NCBI RefSeq assembly: GCF_052857255.1
Contig: NC_135502.1
Location: forward strand, 152,279,868 to 152,343,867
DNA: 64,000 nt
Reading direction: 5' to 3'
Source: Amblyomma americanum
Taxonomy: Eukaryota > Arthropoda > Arachnida > Ixodida > Ixodidae
Part shown: piece by piece, positions 12,737 to 27,000 of the stretch
How positions within the stretch are numbered: position 1 is the stretch's first letter
Layout of the letters: every line of letters begins with the position of its first letter
The notes under the pieces: model-generated
What the model saw: only the letters and a program-made list of their open reading frames with translations
What the model was told of the DNA's origin: nothing
The model's database searches: none
Position numbers and translations under genes: made by a program

Positions 12737-15700
12737 TTGACAGCATGGTTATTTTCTGGCGACCTGGCTCTTCTAGCGACACCACCTGGTAGTCGCGGTG
12801 TGACGTCACGCAACAACACCACTATAAAACAATCACCTCACCGGTTCGTCTTCTGGGGACACGATGGACGCCGACTGGCAATGACGCCTACGAGGACCTT
12901 GTTCTGCGTTCTGCAGGACATTTTCCAGATCAGCGCATTTACAGCAACGAGTGTCAGCACGTGCGGGGATAGAAGCGATATCGTTGGCGTTTATCAACTT
13001 CGTCCGGATTACACTGTTGACCAGATGACAGCATGGTTATTTTCTGGCTACCTGACTCTTCTAGCGACAATACCTGGAAGTCGCGGTGTGACGTCACCTG
13101 TGAGCACCACTATAAAACAAGCACCTCACCGGTTCGTATTCTGTGTACACGATGGACGCGGACTGGCAATGACGCCTACGAGGACCTTTTTCTGCGTTCT
13201 GCAGGGCAATTTCCTGATCGGCGCATCTCCAGCAACCAGCGCCTACACGTGCAGGGATAGAAGAGATATCGTCGGCGTTTATCAACTTCGTCCGGATTAC
13301 AGTGTTGACCAGATGACAGCATTGGTATATTCTTGGGACCTGGGCCTTCTAGCGACACCACCTGGTAGTCGCGGTGTGACGTCACTTGAGACCACTAATA
13401 TACAAGAAGCACGTCACCGGTTCGTATTCTGTGGGCACGATGGACGCGGACTGGCAATGACACTAACGAGGACCTTGTTCTGCGTTCTGCAGGGCATTTT
13501 CCTGATCGGCGCATCTACAGCAACGAGCGCCTACACATGCTGGGATAGAAGCGATATCGTCGGCGTTTATCAACTTCGCCCGGATTACAGTTGACCAGAT
13601 GACAGCATGGTTATTTTCTGGCGACCTGGCTCTTCTAGCGACACCACCTGGTAGTCGCGGTGTGACGTCACCCAAGAACACCACTATAAAACAATCACCT
13701 CACCGGTTCGTCTTCTGCTGACACGATGGACGCGGACTGGCAATGAGGCCTACGAGGACCTTTTTCTGCGTTCTGCAGGGCATTTTCCTGATCGGTGCAT
13801 CTACAGTTACGAGCGCCTACACGTGCGTGGATAGAAGCGTTATCGTCGGCGTTTATCAACTTCTTCCTGATTACACTGTTGACCAGATGACAGCATGGTT
13901 ATTTTCTGGCGACCTGGCTCTTCTAGCGACACCACCTGGTTGTCGGGATGTGACGTCACCCAAGAACACTACTATAAAAGAAGCACCTCACCGGTTCGTG
14001 TTCTGTGGACACGATGGACGCGGACTGGCAATGATGCCTACGAGGACCTTGTTCTGCGTTCTGCAGGGCATTTTCCAGATCGGCGCATCTACAGCAAAAA
14101 GCGGCTACACATGCGGGGATAGAAGCGATATAGTCGGCGTTTATCAACTCGTCCGGATTACACTGTTGACCAGATGACAGCATGGTTATTTTCTGGCGAC
14201 CTGACTCTTCTAGCGACAATACCTGGAAGTCGCGCTGTGACGTCACCTGAGAGCACCACTATAAATGAAGCACCTCACCGGTTCGTATTCTGTGGGCACG
14301 ATGGACGCGGACTGGCAATGACGTCTACGAGGACCTTGTTCTGCGTTCTGCAGGGCTTTTTTCTGATCAGCACATCTACAGCAACGAGCGCCTACACGTG
14401 CGGGGATAGAAGCGATATCGACGGAATTTATACTCTTCGTCCGGATCACACTGTAGACCAGATGACAACATTGTTATTTTCTCAGGACCTCGCTCTTCTA
14501 GCGACACCACCTTGTGGTCGCGGTGTGACGTCACCTGAGACCACCAATATGTAAAAAGCACCTCATGGGTTCGTATTCTGTGGGTACGATGGACGCGGAC
14601 TGTAAATGACGCTAACGAGGACCTTGTTCTGCGTTATGCACTTCAATTTCCAGATCGGCGCATCTACAGCAAAGAGTGCCTAAACGTGCGGGGATTCAAG
14701 CGTTATCATCGGCGTTTATCAACTTCGTCCGGATTACACTGTTGACCAGATGACAGCATTGTTATATTCTCAGGACCTGGCTCTTCTGGCGGCACCACCT
14801 GGTAGTCGCTGTGCGACGTCACCTAGACCACCAATATACAAGAAGCACCTCACCGGTTCGTATTCTGTGGACACGATGGACGTGGACTGGCAATAACGCT
14901 AAAGAGGACCTTGTTCTGCGTTCTGCAGGGCATTTTCCAGATCGGCGTATCTAGAGCAACGAGCGCCTACACGTGCGGGGATAGAAGCGATATCGTCGGC
15001 GTTTATCAACTTCGCCCGGATTACTGTTGACCACATGACAGCATGGTTATTTTCTGGCGACCTGGCTCTTCTAGCGACACCACCTGGTAGTCGTGATGTG
15101 ACGTCACCCAAGAACACCACTATAAAACAATCACCTCACCGGTTCGTCTTCTGCGGACACGATGGACGCGGACTGGCAATGAGGCCTACGAGGACCTTTT
15201 TCTGCGTTCTGCAGGGCATTTTCCTGATCGGTGCATCTACAGCTACGAGCGCCTACACGTGCGTGGATAGAAGCGTTATCGTCGGCGTTTATCAACTTCT
15301 TCCTGATTACACTGTTGACCAGATGACAGCATGGTTATTTTCTGGCGACCTGGCTCTTCTAGCGACACCACCTGGTTGTCGTGATGTGACGTCACCCAAG
15401 AACACTACTATAAAAGAAGCACCTCACCGGTTCGTGTTCTGTGGACACGATGGACGCGGACTGGCAATGATGCCTACGAGGACCTTGTTCTGCGTTCTGC
15501 AGGGCATTTTCCAGATCGGCGCATCTACAGCAAAAAGCGGCTACACATGCGGGGATAGAAGCGATATAGTCGGCGTTTATCAACTCGTCCGGATTACACT
15601 GTTGACCAGATGACAGCATGGTTATTTTCTGGCGACCTGACTCTTCTAGCGACAATACCTGGAAGTCGCGCTGTGACGTCACCTGAGAGCACCACTATAA

Positions 15701-18700
15701 ATGAAGCACCTCACCGGTTCGTATTCTGTGGGCACGATGGACGCGGACTGGCAATGACGTCTACGAGGACCTTGTTCTGCGTTCTGCAGGGTTTTTTTCT
15801 GATCGGCACATCTACATCAACGAGCGCCTACACGTGCGGGGATAGAAGCGATATCGACGGAACTTATACTCTTCGTCCGGATCACACTGTTGACCAGATG
15901 ACAACATTGTTATTTTCTCAGGACCTCGCTCTTCTAGCGACACCACCTTGTAGTCGCGGTGTGACGTCACCTGAGACCACCAATATGTAAAAAGCACCTC
16001 ATGGGTTCGTATTCTGTGGGTACGATGGACGCGGACTGTAAATAACGCTAACGAGGACCTTGTTCTGCGTTATGCACTTCAATTTCCAGATCGGCGCATC
16101 TACAGCAAAGAGTGCCTACACGTGCGGGGATTCAAGCGTTATCATCGGCGTTTATCAACTTCGTCCGGATTACACTGTTGACCAGATGACAGCATTGTTA
16201 TATTCTCGGGACCTGGCTCTTCTGGCGGCACCACCTGGTAGTCGCGATGTGACGTCACCCAAGAACACCATTATAAAAGAAGCACCTCGCCGGTTTGTAT
16301 TATGTGGGCAGGATGGACGCGGACTGGCAAAGACGCCTACGAGGACCTTGTTCTGCGTTCCGCAGGGCATTTTCCAGATCGGCGCATCTACAGCAACGAG
16401 CGGCTACACGTGCGGGGAGAGAAGCGATATTGTTGGCGTTTATCAACTTCGTCCGGATTACACTGTTGACCAGATGACAGCATGGTTATTTTCTGGCGAC
16501 CTGACTCTTCTAGCGACAATACCTGGAAGTCGCGGTGTGAAGTCACCTGAGAGCACAACTATAAAACAAGCACCTCACCAGTTCGTATTCTGTGGGCACG
16601 ATGGACGGGGACTGGCAATGACGCTAACGAGGACCTTGTTCTGCGTTCTGCAGGGCATTTTCCTGATCGGCGCATCTACAGCAACGAGCGCCTACACATG
16701 CTGGGATAGAAGCGATATCATCGGCGTTTATCAACTTCGTCCGGATTACAGTTGACCAGATGACAGCATGGATATTTTCTGGCGACCTGGCTCTTCTAGC
16801 GGCACCACCTGGTAGTCGCGGTGTGACGTCACCCAAGAACACTACTATGAAACAATCACCTCACCGGTTCGTCTTCTGCGGACACGATGGACGCGGACTG
16901 GCAATGACGCCTACGAGGACCTTGTTCTGCGTTCTGCAGGGCATTTTCCTGATCGGCGCATCTACAGCAACGACCGCCTACACGTGCGGGGACAGAAGCG
17001 ATATCGTCGGCGTTATCAACTTCGTCCGGATTACACTGTTGACCAGATGACAGCATGGTTATTTTCTGGCGACTTGTCTCTTCTAGCGACACCACCTGGT
17101 AGTCGCGGTGTGACGTCACTTGAGACTACCAATATACAAGAAGCACGTAACCGGTTCGTATTCTGTGGCAACGATGGACGCGGACTGGCAATGACGCCTA
17201 CGAGGACCTTGTTCCGCGTTCTGCATGACATTTTCCAGATCAGCGCATCTACAGCAACGAGCGTCTACACGTGCGGGGATAGAAGCGATATCGTCGGCGT
17301 TTATCAACTTCGTCCGGATTACACTGTTGACCACATGACAGCATGGTTATTTTCTGGCGACCTGGCTCTTCTAGCGACACCACCTGGTAGTCGTGGTGTG
17401 ACGTCACCTGAGACCACCAATATACAAGAAGCATGTCACCGGTTCGTATTCTGTGGGCACGATGGACGCGGACTGGCAATAACGCTAAAGAGGACCTTGT
17501 TCTGCGTTCTGCAGGGCATTTTCCAGATCGGCGTATCTAGAGCAACGAGCGCCTACACGTGCGGGGATCGAAGCGATACCGTCTGCGTTTATCAACTTCG
17601 TCCGTATTGCGCTGTTGACCACATGACAGCATGGATATTTTCTGGCGACCTGGCTCTTCTAGCCACACCACCTGGTAGTCGTGATGTGACGTCACCCAAG
17701 AACACTACTATAAAAGAAGCACCTCACCGGTTCGTGTTCTGTGGACACGATGGACGCGGACGGCAATGATGCCTACGAGGACCTTGTTCTGCGTTCTGCA
17801 GGGCATTTTCCAGATCGGCGCATCTACAGCATAGAGCGGCTACACGTGCGGGGATAGAAGCGATATAGTCGGCGTCTATCAACTCGTCCGGATTACACTG
17901 TTGACCAGATGACAGCATGGTTATTTTCTGGCGACCTGACTCTTCTAGCGACAATACCTGGAAGTCGCGGTGTGACGTCACCTGAGAGCACCACTATAAA
18001 AGAAGCACCTCACCGGTTCTTATTCTGTAGGCACGATGGACGCGGACTGGCAATGACACCTACGAGGACTTTGTTCTGCGTTCTGCAGGGCAATTTCCTG
18101 ACCGGCGCATCTACAGCAACGAGCGCCTACAGTGCGGGGATAGAAGCGATATCGTCGGAGTTTATACACTTCGTCCGGATCACACTGTTGACCAGATGAC
18201 AACATTGTTATTTTCTCGGGACCTCGCTCTTCTAGCGACACCACCTGGTAGTAGCGGTGTGACGTCATCTGAGACCACCGATATATAAGAAGCACCTCAT
18301 CGGTTCGTATTCTGTGGGTACGATGGACGCGGACTGGCAATGACGCTAACGAGGACCTTGTTCTGCGTTATGCAGGGCATTTTCCTGATCGGCGCATCTA
18401 CAGCAACGAGCGCCTACACATGCTGGGATAGAAGCGATATCATCGGCGTTTATTAACTTCGTCCGGATTACAGTTGACCAGATGACAGCATGGATATTTT
18501 CTGGCGACCTGGCTCTTCTAGCGGCACCACCTGGTAGTCGCGGTGTGACGTCACCCAAGAACACCACTATAAAACAATCACCTCACCGGTTCGTCTTCTG
18601 CGGACACGATGGACACGGACTGGCAATGACGCCTACGAGGACCTTGTTCTGCGTTCTGCAGGGCATTTTCCTGATCGGCGGATCTACAGCAACGACCGCC

Positions 18701-21065
18701 CACACTTGCGGGGACAGAAGCGATATCGTCGGCGTTATCAGCTTCGTCCGGATTACACTGTTGACCAGATGACAGCATGGTTATTTTCTGGCGACCTGGC
18801 TCTTCTAGCGACACCACCTGGTAGTCGCGGTGTGACGTCACTTGAGACTACCAATATACAAGAAGCACGTCACCGGTTCGTATTCTGTGGGCACGATGGA
18901 CGCGGACTGGCAATGACGCCTACGAGGACCTTGTTCTGCGTTCTGCATGACATTTTCCAGATCAGCGCATCTACAGCAACGAGCGTCTACACGTGCGGGG
19001 ATAGAAGCGAAATCGTCGGCGTTTATCAACTTCGTCCGGATTACACTGTTGACCACATGACAGCATGGTTATTTTCTGGCGACCTGGCTCTTCTAGCGAC
19101 CCCACCTGGTAGTCGTGATGTGACGTCACCTAAGAACACTACTATAAAAGAAGCACCTCACCGGTTCGTGTTCTGTGGACACCATGGACGCGGACTGCCA
19201 ATGATGCCTACGAGGACCTTGTTCTGCGTTCTGCAGGGCATTTTCCAGATCGGCGCATCTACAGCAAAAAGCGGCTACACGTGCGGGGATAGAAGCGATA
19301 TAGTCGGCGTTTATCAACTCGTCCGGATTACACTGTTGACCAGATGACAGCATGGTTATTTTCTGGCGACCTGACTCTTCTAGCGACAATACCTGGAAGT
19401 CGCGGTGTGACGTCACCTGAGAGCACCACTATAAATGAAGCACCTCACCGGTTCGTATTCTGTGGGCACGATGAACGCGAACTGGCAAAGACGTCTACGA
19501 GGACCTTGTTCTGCTTTCTGCAGGGCTTTTTTCTGAACGGCACATCTACAGCAACGAGCGCCTACACGTGCGGGGATAGAAGTGATATCGTCGGAATTTA
19601 TACTCTTCGTCCGGATCACACTGTTGACCAGATGACAACACTGTTTTTTTCACAGGACCTCGCTCTTCTAGCGACACCACCTTGTAGTCGCGGTGTGACG
19701 TCACCTGAGACCACCAATAAGTAAAAAGCACCTCATCGGTTCGTATTCTGTGGGTACGATGGACGCGGACTGGCAATGACGCTAACGAGGACCTTGTTCT
19801 GCGTTATGCACTTCATTTTCCAGATCGGCGCATCTACAGCAAAGAGTGCCTACACGTGCGGGGATTGAAGCGATATCATCGGCGTTTATCAACTTCGTCC
19901 CGATTACACTGTTGACCAGATGACAGCATTGTTATATTCTCGGGACCTGGTTCTTCTAGCGGCACCACCTGGTAGTCGCTGTGCGACGTCGCCTAGACCA
20001 CCAATATACAAGAAGCACCTCACCGGTTCGTATTCTGTGGGCACGATGGACGCGGACTGGCAATAACGCTAAAGAGGACCTTGTTCTGCGTTCTGCAGGG
20101 CATTTTCCAGATCGGCGTATCTAGAGCAACGAGCGCCTACACGTGCGGGGATAGAAGCGATACCGTCTGCGTTTATCAACTTCGTCCGGATTACACTGTG
20201 GACCAGATGACAGCATGGTTATTTTCTGGCGACCTGGCTCTTCTAGCGACACCACCTGGTAGTCGCGGTGTGACGTCACTTGAGACTACCAATATACAAG
20301 AAGCACGTTACCGGTTCGTATTCTGTGGGCACGATGGACGCGGACTGGCAATGACGCCTATTAGGACCTTGTTCTGCGTTCTGCATGACATTTTCCAGAT
20401 CAGCGCATCTACAGCAACGAGCGTCTACACGTGCGGGGATAGAAGCGATATCGTCGGCGTTTATCAACTTCGTCTGGATTACACTGTTGACCACATGACA
20501 GCATGGTTATTTTCTGGCGACCTGGCTCTTCTAGCGACACCACCTGGTAGTCGCGGTGTGACGCCATCTGAGACCACCAATATATAAGAAGCACCTCATC
20601 GGTTCGTATTCTGTGGGGATGGTGGACGCGGACTGGCAATGACGCTAACGAGGACCTTGTTCTGCGTTATGCAGGGCATTTTCCAGCTCGGCGCATCTAC
20701 AGCAACGAGCGCCTACACGCGGGGATAGAAGCGGTATCGTCGGCGTTTATCAACTTCGTCCGGATTACACTGTTGACCATATGACAGCATTGTTATATTC
20801 TCGGGACCTGGCTCTTCTAGCGACACCACCTGGTAGTCGCGGTGTGACGTCACCTGAGACCACCAATATACAAGAAGCACCTCACCGGTTCGTATTCTAT
20901 GGGCACGATGGACGCGGACTGGCAATAACGCTAAAGAGGACCTTGTTCTGCGTTCTTCAGGGCATTTTCCAGATCGGCCTATCTACAGCAACGAGCGCCT
21001 ACACGTGCGGGGATAGAAGCGATATCGTCGGCTTTATCAACTTCGCCCGGATTACAGTTGACCAG
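12737..21065. repeat. Higher-order satellite copy 2 (29 monomers, lacks a 7-monomer block)
   Basis: 8329 bp. It is collinear with 4408-12736 at a fixed offset of 8329 bp. The equivalent of 2397-4407 (2011 bp, seven monomers) is missing: the monomer at 12737 carries the CGCAACAACACC variant and then continues directly as the monomer at 4408 does. Differences from copy 1 are single bases, for example GCATCTGCAGC at 12371 against GCATCTACAGC at the equivalent place in this copy near 20700. Confidence 0.85.
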
Positions 21066-24000
21066 TTGACAGCATGGTTATTTTCTGGCGACCTGGCTCT
21101 TCTAGCGACACCACCTGGTAGTCGCGGTGTGACGTCACGCAACAACACCACTATAAAACAATCACCTCACCGGTTCGTCTTCTGGGGACACGATGGACGC
21201 GGACTGGCAATGACGCCTACGAGGACCTTGTTCTGCGTTCTGCAGGACATTTTCCAGATCAGCGCATCTACAGCAACGAGCGTCTACACGTGCGGGGATA
21301 GAAGCGATATCGTTGGCGTTTATCAACTGCGTCCGGATTACACTGTTGACGAGACGACAGCATGGTTATTTTCTGGCTACCTGACTCTTCTAGCGACAAT
21401 ACCTGGAAGTCGCGGTGTGACGTCACCTGAGAGCACCACTATAAAAGAAGCACCTCACCGGTTCTTATTCTGTGGGCACGATGGACGCGGACTGGCAATG
21501 ACGCCTACGAGGACTTTGTTCTGCGTTCTGCAGGGCAATTTCCTGATCGGCGCATCTACAGCAACGAGCGCCTACACGTGCGGGGATAGAAGCGATATTG
21601 TCGGAGTTTATACACTTCGTCCGGATCACACTGTTGACCAGATGACAACATTGTTATTTTCTCGGGACCTAGCTCTTCTAGCGACACCACCTGGTAGTAG
21701 CGGTGTGACGTCATCTGAGACCACCAATATATAAGAAGCACCTCATCGGTTCGTATTCTGTGGGTACGATGGACGCGGACTGGCAATGACGCTAACGAGG
21801 ACCTTGTTCTGCGTTATGCAGGGCATTTTCCAGTTCGGCGCATCTACAGCAACGAGCGCCTACACGTGCGGGGATAGAAGCGATATCATCGGCGTTTATT
21901 AACTTCGTCCGGATTACAGTTGACCAGATGACAGCATGGATATTTTCTGGCAACCTGGCTCTTCTAGCGGCACCACCTGGTAGTCGCGGTGTGACGTCAC
22001 CCAAGAACACTACTATAAAACAATCACCTCACCGGTTCGTCTTCTGCGGACACGATGGACGCGGACTGGCAATGACACCTACGAGGACCTTGTTCTGCGT
22101 TCTGCAGGGCATTTTCCTGATCGGCGCATCTACAGCAACGACCGCCTACACGTGCGGGGACAGAAGCGATATCGTCGGCGTTATCAACTTCGTCCGGATT
22201 ACACTGTGGACCAGATGACAGCATGGTTATTTTCTGGCGACCTGGCTCTTCTAGCGACACCACCTGGTAGTCGCGGTGTGACGTCACTTGAGACTACCAA
22301 TATACAAGAAGCACGTTACCGGTTCGTATTCTGTGGGCACGATGGACGCGGACTGGCAATGACGCCTATTAGGACCTTGTTCTGCGTTCTGCATGACATT
22401 TTCCAGATCAGCGCATCTACAGCAACGAGCGTCTACACGTGCGGGGATAGAAGCGATATCGTCGGCGTTTATCAACTTCGTCCGGATTACACTGTTGACC
22501 ACATGACAGCATGGTTATTTTCTGGCGACCTGGCTCTTCTAGCGACACCACCTTGTAGTCGCGGTGTGACGTCACCTGAGACCACGAATATACAAGAAGC
22601 ATGTCACCGGTTCGTATTCTGTGGGCACGATGGACGCGGACTGGCAATAACGCTAAAGAGGACCTTGTTCTGCGTACTGCAGGGCTTTTTCCAGATCGGC
22701 GTATCTAGAGCAACGAGCGCCTACACGTGCGGGGATAGAAGCGATACCGTCTGCGTTTATCAACTTCGTCCGTATTGCACTGTTGACCACATGACAGCAT
22801 GGTTATTTTCTGGCGACCTGGCTCTTCTAGCGACACCACCTGGTAGTCGTGATGTGACGTCACCCAAGAACACTACTATAAAAGAAGCACCTCACCGGTT
22901 CGTGTTCTGTGGACACGATGGACGCGGACTGGCAATGATGCCTACGAGGACCTTGTTCTGCGTTCTGCAGGGCATTTTCCAGATCGGCGCATCTCCAGCA
23001 ACGAGCGCCTACACGTGCAGGGATAGAAGCGATATCGTCGGCGTTTATCAACTTCGCCCGGATTACAGTTGACCAGATGACAGCATGGTTATTTTCTGGC
23101 GACCTGGCTCTTCTAGCGACACCACCTGGTAGTCGCGGTGTGACGTCACCCAACAACACCACTATAAAACAATCACCTCACCGGTTCGTCTTCTGGGGAC
23201 ACGATGGACGCCGACTGGCAATGACGCCTACGAGGACCTTGTTCTGCGTTCTGCAGGACATTTTCCAGATCAGCGCATTTACAGCAACGAGTGTCAGCAC
23301 GTGCGGGGATAGAAGCGATATCGTTGGCGTTTATCAACTTCGTCCGGATTACACTGTTGACCAGATGACAGCATGGTTATTTTCTGGCTACCTGACTCTT
23401 CTAGCGACAATACCTGGAAGTCGCGGTGTGACGTCACCTGTGAGCACCACTATAAAACAAGCACCTCACCAGTTCGTATTCTGTGTACACGATGGACGCG
23501 GACTGGCAATGACGCCTACGAGGACCTTTTTCGGCGTTCTGCAGGGCAATTTCCTGATCGGCGCATCTCCAGCAACCAGCGCCTACACGTGCAGGGATAG
23601 AAGAGATATCGTCGGCGTTTATCAACTTCGTCCGGATTACACTGTTGACCAGATGACAGCATTGTTATATTCTTGGGACCTGGGCCTTCTAGCGACACCA
23701 CCTGGTAGTCGCGGTGTGACGTCACTTGAGACCACTAATATACAAGAAGCACGTCACCGGTTCGTATTCTGTGGGCACGATGGACGCGGACTGGCAATGA
23801 CACTAACGAGGACCTTGTTCTGCGTTCTGCAGGGCATTTTCCTTATCGGCGCATCTACAGCAACGAGCGCCTACACATGCTGGGATAGAAGCGATATCGT
23901 CGGCGTTTATCAACTTCGCCCGGATTACAGTTGACCAGATGACAGCATGGTTATTTTCTGGCGACCTGGCTCTTCTAGCGACACCACCTGGTAGTCGCGG

Positions 24001-27000
24001 TGTGACGTCACCCAAGAACACCACTATAAAACAATCACCTCACCGGTTCGTCTTCTGCTGACACGATGGACGCGGACTGGCAATGAGGCCTACGAGGACC
24101 TTTTTCTGCGTTCTGCAGGGCATTTTCCTGATCGGTGCATCTACAGTTACGAGCGCCTACACGTGCGTGGATAGAAGCGTTATCGTCGGCGTTTATCAAC
24201 TTCTTCCTGATTACACTGTTGACCAGATGACAGCATGGTTATTTTCTGGCGACCTGGCTCTTCTAGCGACACCACCTGGTTGTCGGGATGTGACGTCACC
24301 CAAGAACACTACTATAAAAGAATCACCTCACCGGTTCGTGTTCTGTGGACACGATGGACGCGGACTGGCAATGATGCCTACGAGGACCTTGTTCTGCGTT
24401 CTGCAGGGCATTTTCCAGATCGGCGCATCTACAGCAAAAAGCGGCTACACATGCGGGGATAGAAGCGATATAGTCGGCGTTTATCAACTCGTCCGGATTA
24501 CACTGTTGACCAGATGACAGCATGGTTATTTTCTGGCGACCTGACTCTTCTAGCGACAATACCTGGAAGTCGCGCTGTGACGTCACCTGAGAGCACCACT
24601 ATAAATGAAGCACCTCACCGGTTCGTATTCTGTGGGCACGATGGACGCGGACTGGCAATGACGTCTACGAGGACCTTGTTCTGCGTTCTGCAGGGTTTTT
24701 TTCTGATCGGCACATCTACAGCAACGAGCGCCTACACGTGCGGGGATAGAAGCGATATCGACGGAACTTATACTCTTCGTCCGGATCACACTGTTGACCA
24801 GATGACAACATTGTTATTTTCTCAGGACCTCGCTCTTCTAGCGACACCACCTTGTAGTCGCGGTGTGACGTCACCTGAGACCACCAATATGTAAAAAGCA
24901 CCTCATGGGTTCGTATTCTGTGGGTACGATGGACGCGGACTGTAAATGACGCTAACGAGGACCTTGTTCTGCGTTATGCACTTCAATTTCCAGATCGGCG
25001 CATCTACAGCAAAGAGTGCCTACACGTGCGGGGATTCAAGCGTTATCATCGGCGTTTATCAACTTCGTCCGGATTACACTGTTGACCAGATGACAGCATT
25101 GTTATATTCTCGGGACCTGGCTCTTCTGGCGGCACCACCTGGTAGTCGCGATGTGACGTCACCCAAGAACACCACTATAAAAGAAGCACCTCGCCGGTTT
25201 GTATTATGTGGGCAGGATGGACGCGGACTGGCAAAGACGCCTACGAGGACCTTGTTCTGCGTTCCGCAGGGCATTTTCCAGATCGGCGCATCTACAGCAA
25301 CGAGCGGCTACACGTGCGGGGAGAGAAGCGATATTGTTGGCGTTTATCAACTTCGTCCGGATTACACTGTTGACCAGATGACAGCATGGTTATTTTCTGG
25401 CGACCTGACTCTTCTAGCGACAATACCTGGAAGTCGCGGTGTGAAGTCACCTGAGAGCACAACTATAAAACAAGCACCTCACCAGTTCGTATTCTGTGGG
25501 CACGATGGACGGGGACTGGCAATGACGCTAACGAGGACCTTGTTCTGCGTTCTGCAGGGCATTTTCCTGATCGGCGCATCTACAGCAACGAGCGCCTACA
25601 CATGCTGGGATAGAAGCGATATCATCGGCGTTTATCAACTTCGTCCGGATTACAGTTGACCAGATGACAGCATGGATATTTTCTGGCGACCTGGCTCTTC
25701 TAGCGGCACCACCTGGTAGTCGCGGTGTGACGTCACCCAAGAACACTACTATGAAACAATCACCTCACCGGTTCGTCTTCTGCGGACACGATGGACGCGG
25801 ACTGGCAATGACGCCTACGAGGACCTTGTTCTGCGTTCTGCAGGGCATTTTCCTGATCGGCGCATCTACAGCAACGACCGCCTACACGTGCGGGGACAGA
25901 AGCGATATCGTCGGCGTTATCAACTTCGTCCGGATTACACTGTTGACCAGATGACAGCATGGTTATTTTCTGGCGACTTGTCTCTTCTAGCGACACCACC
26001 TGGTAGTCGCGGTGTGACGTCACTTGAGACTACCAATATACAAGAAGCACGTAACCGGTTCGTATTCTGTGGCAACGATGGACGCGGACTGGCAATGACG
26101 CCTACGAGGACCTTGTTCCGCGTTCTGCATGACATTTTCCAGATCAGCGCATCTACAGCAACGAGCGTCTACACGTGCGGGGATAGAAGCGATATCGTCG
26201 GCGTTTATCAACTTCGTCCGGATTACACTGTTGACCACATGACAGCATGGTTATTTTCTGGCGACCTGGCTCTTCTAGCGACACCACCTGGTAGTCGTGG
26301 TGTGACGTCACCTGAGACCACCAATATACAAGAAGCATGTCACCGGTTCGTATTCTGTGGGCACGATGGACGCGGACTGGCAATAACGCTAAAGAGGACC
26401 TTGTTCTGCGTTCTGCAGGGCATTTTCCAGATCGGCGTATCTAGAGCAACGAGCGCCTACACGTGCGGGGATCGAAGCGATACCGTCTGCGTTTATCAAC
26501 TTCGTCCGTATTGCGCTGTTGACCACATGACAGCATGGATATTTTCTGGCGACCTGGCTCTTCTAGCCACACCACCTGGTAGTCGTGATGTGACGTCACC
26601 CAAGAACACTACTATAAAAGAAGCACCTCACCGGTTCGTGTTCTGTGGACACGATGGACGCGGACGGCAATGATGCCTACGAGGACCTTGTTCTGCGTTC
26701 TGCAGGGCATTTTCCAGATCGGCGCATCTACAGCATAGAGCGGCTACACGTGCGGGGATAGAAGCGATATAGTCGGCGTTTATCAACTCGTCCGGATTAC
26801 ACTGTTGACCAGATGACAGCATGGTTATTTTCTGGCGACCTGACTCTTCTAGCGACAATACCTGGAAGTCGCGGTGTGACGTCACCTGAGAGCACCACTA
26901 TAAAAGAAGCACCTCACCGGTTCTTATTCTGTAGGCACGATGGACGCGGACTGGCAATGACACCTACGAGGACTTTGTTCTGCGTTCTGCAGGGCAATTT

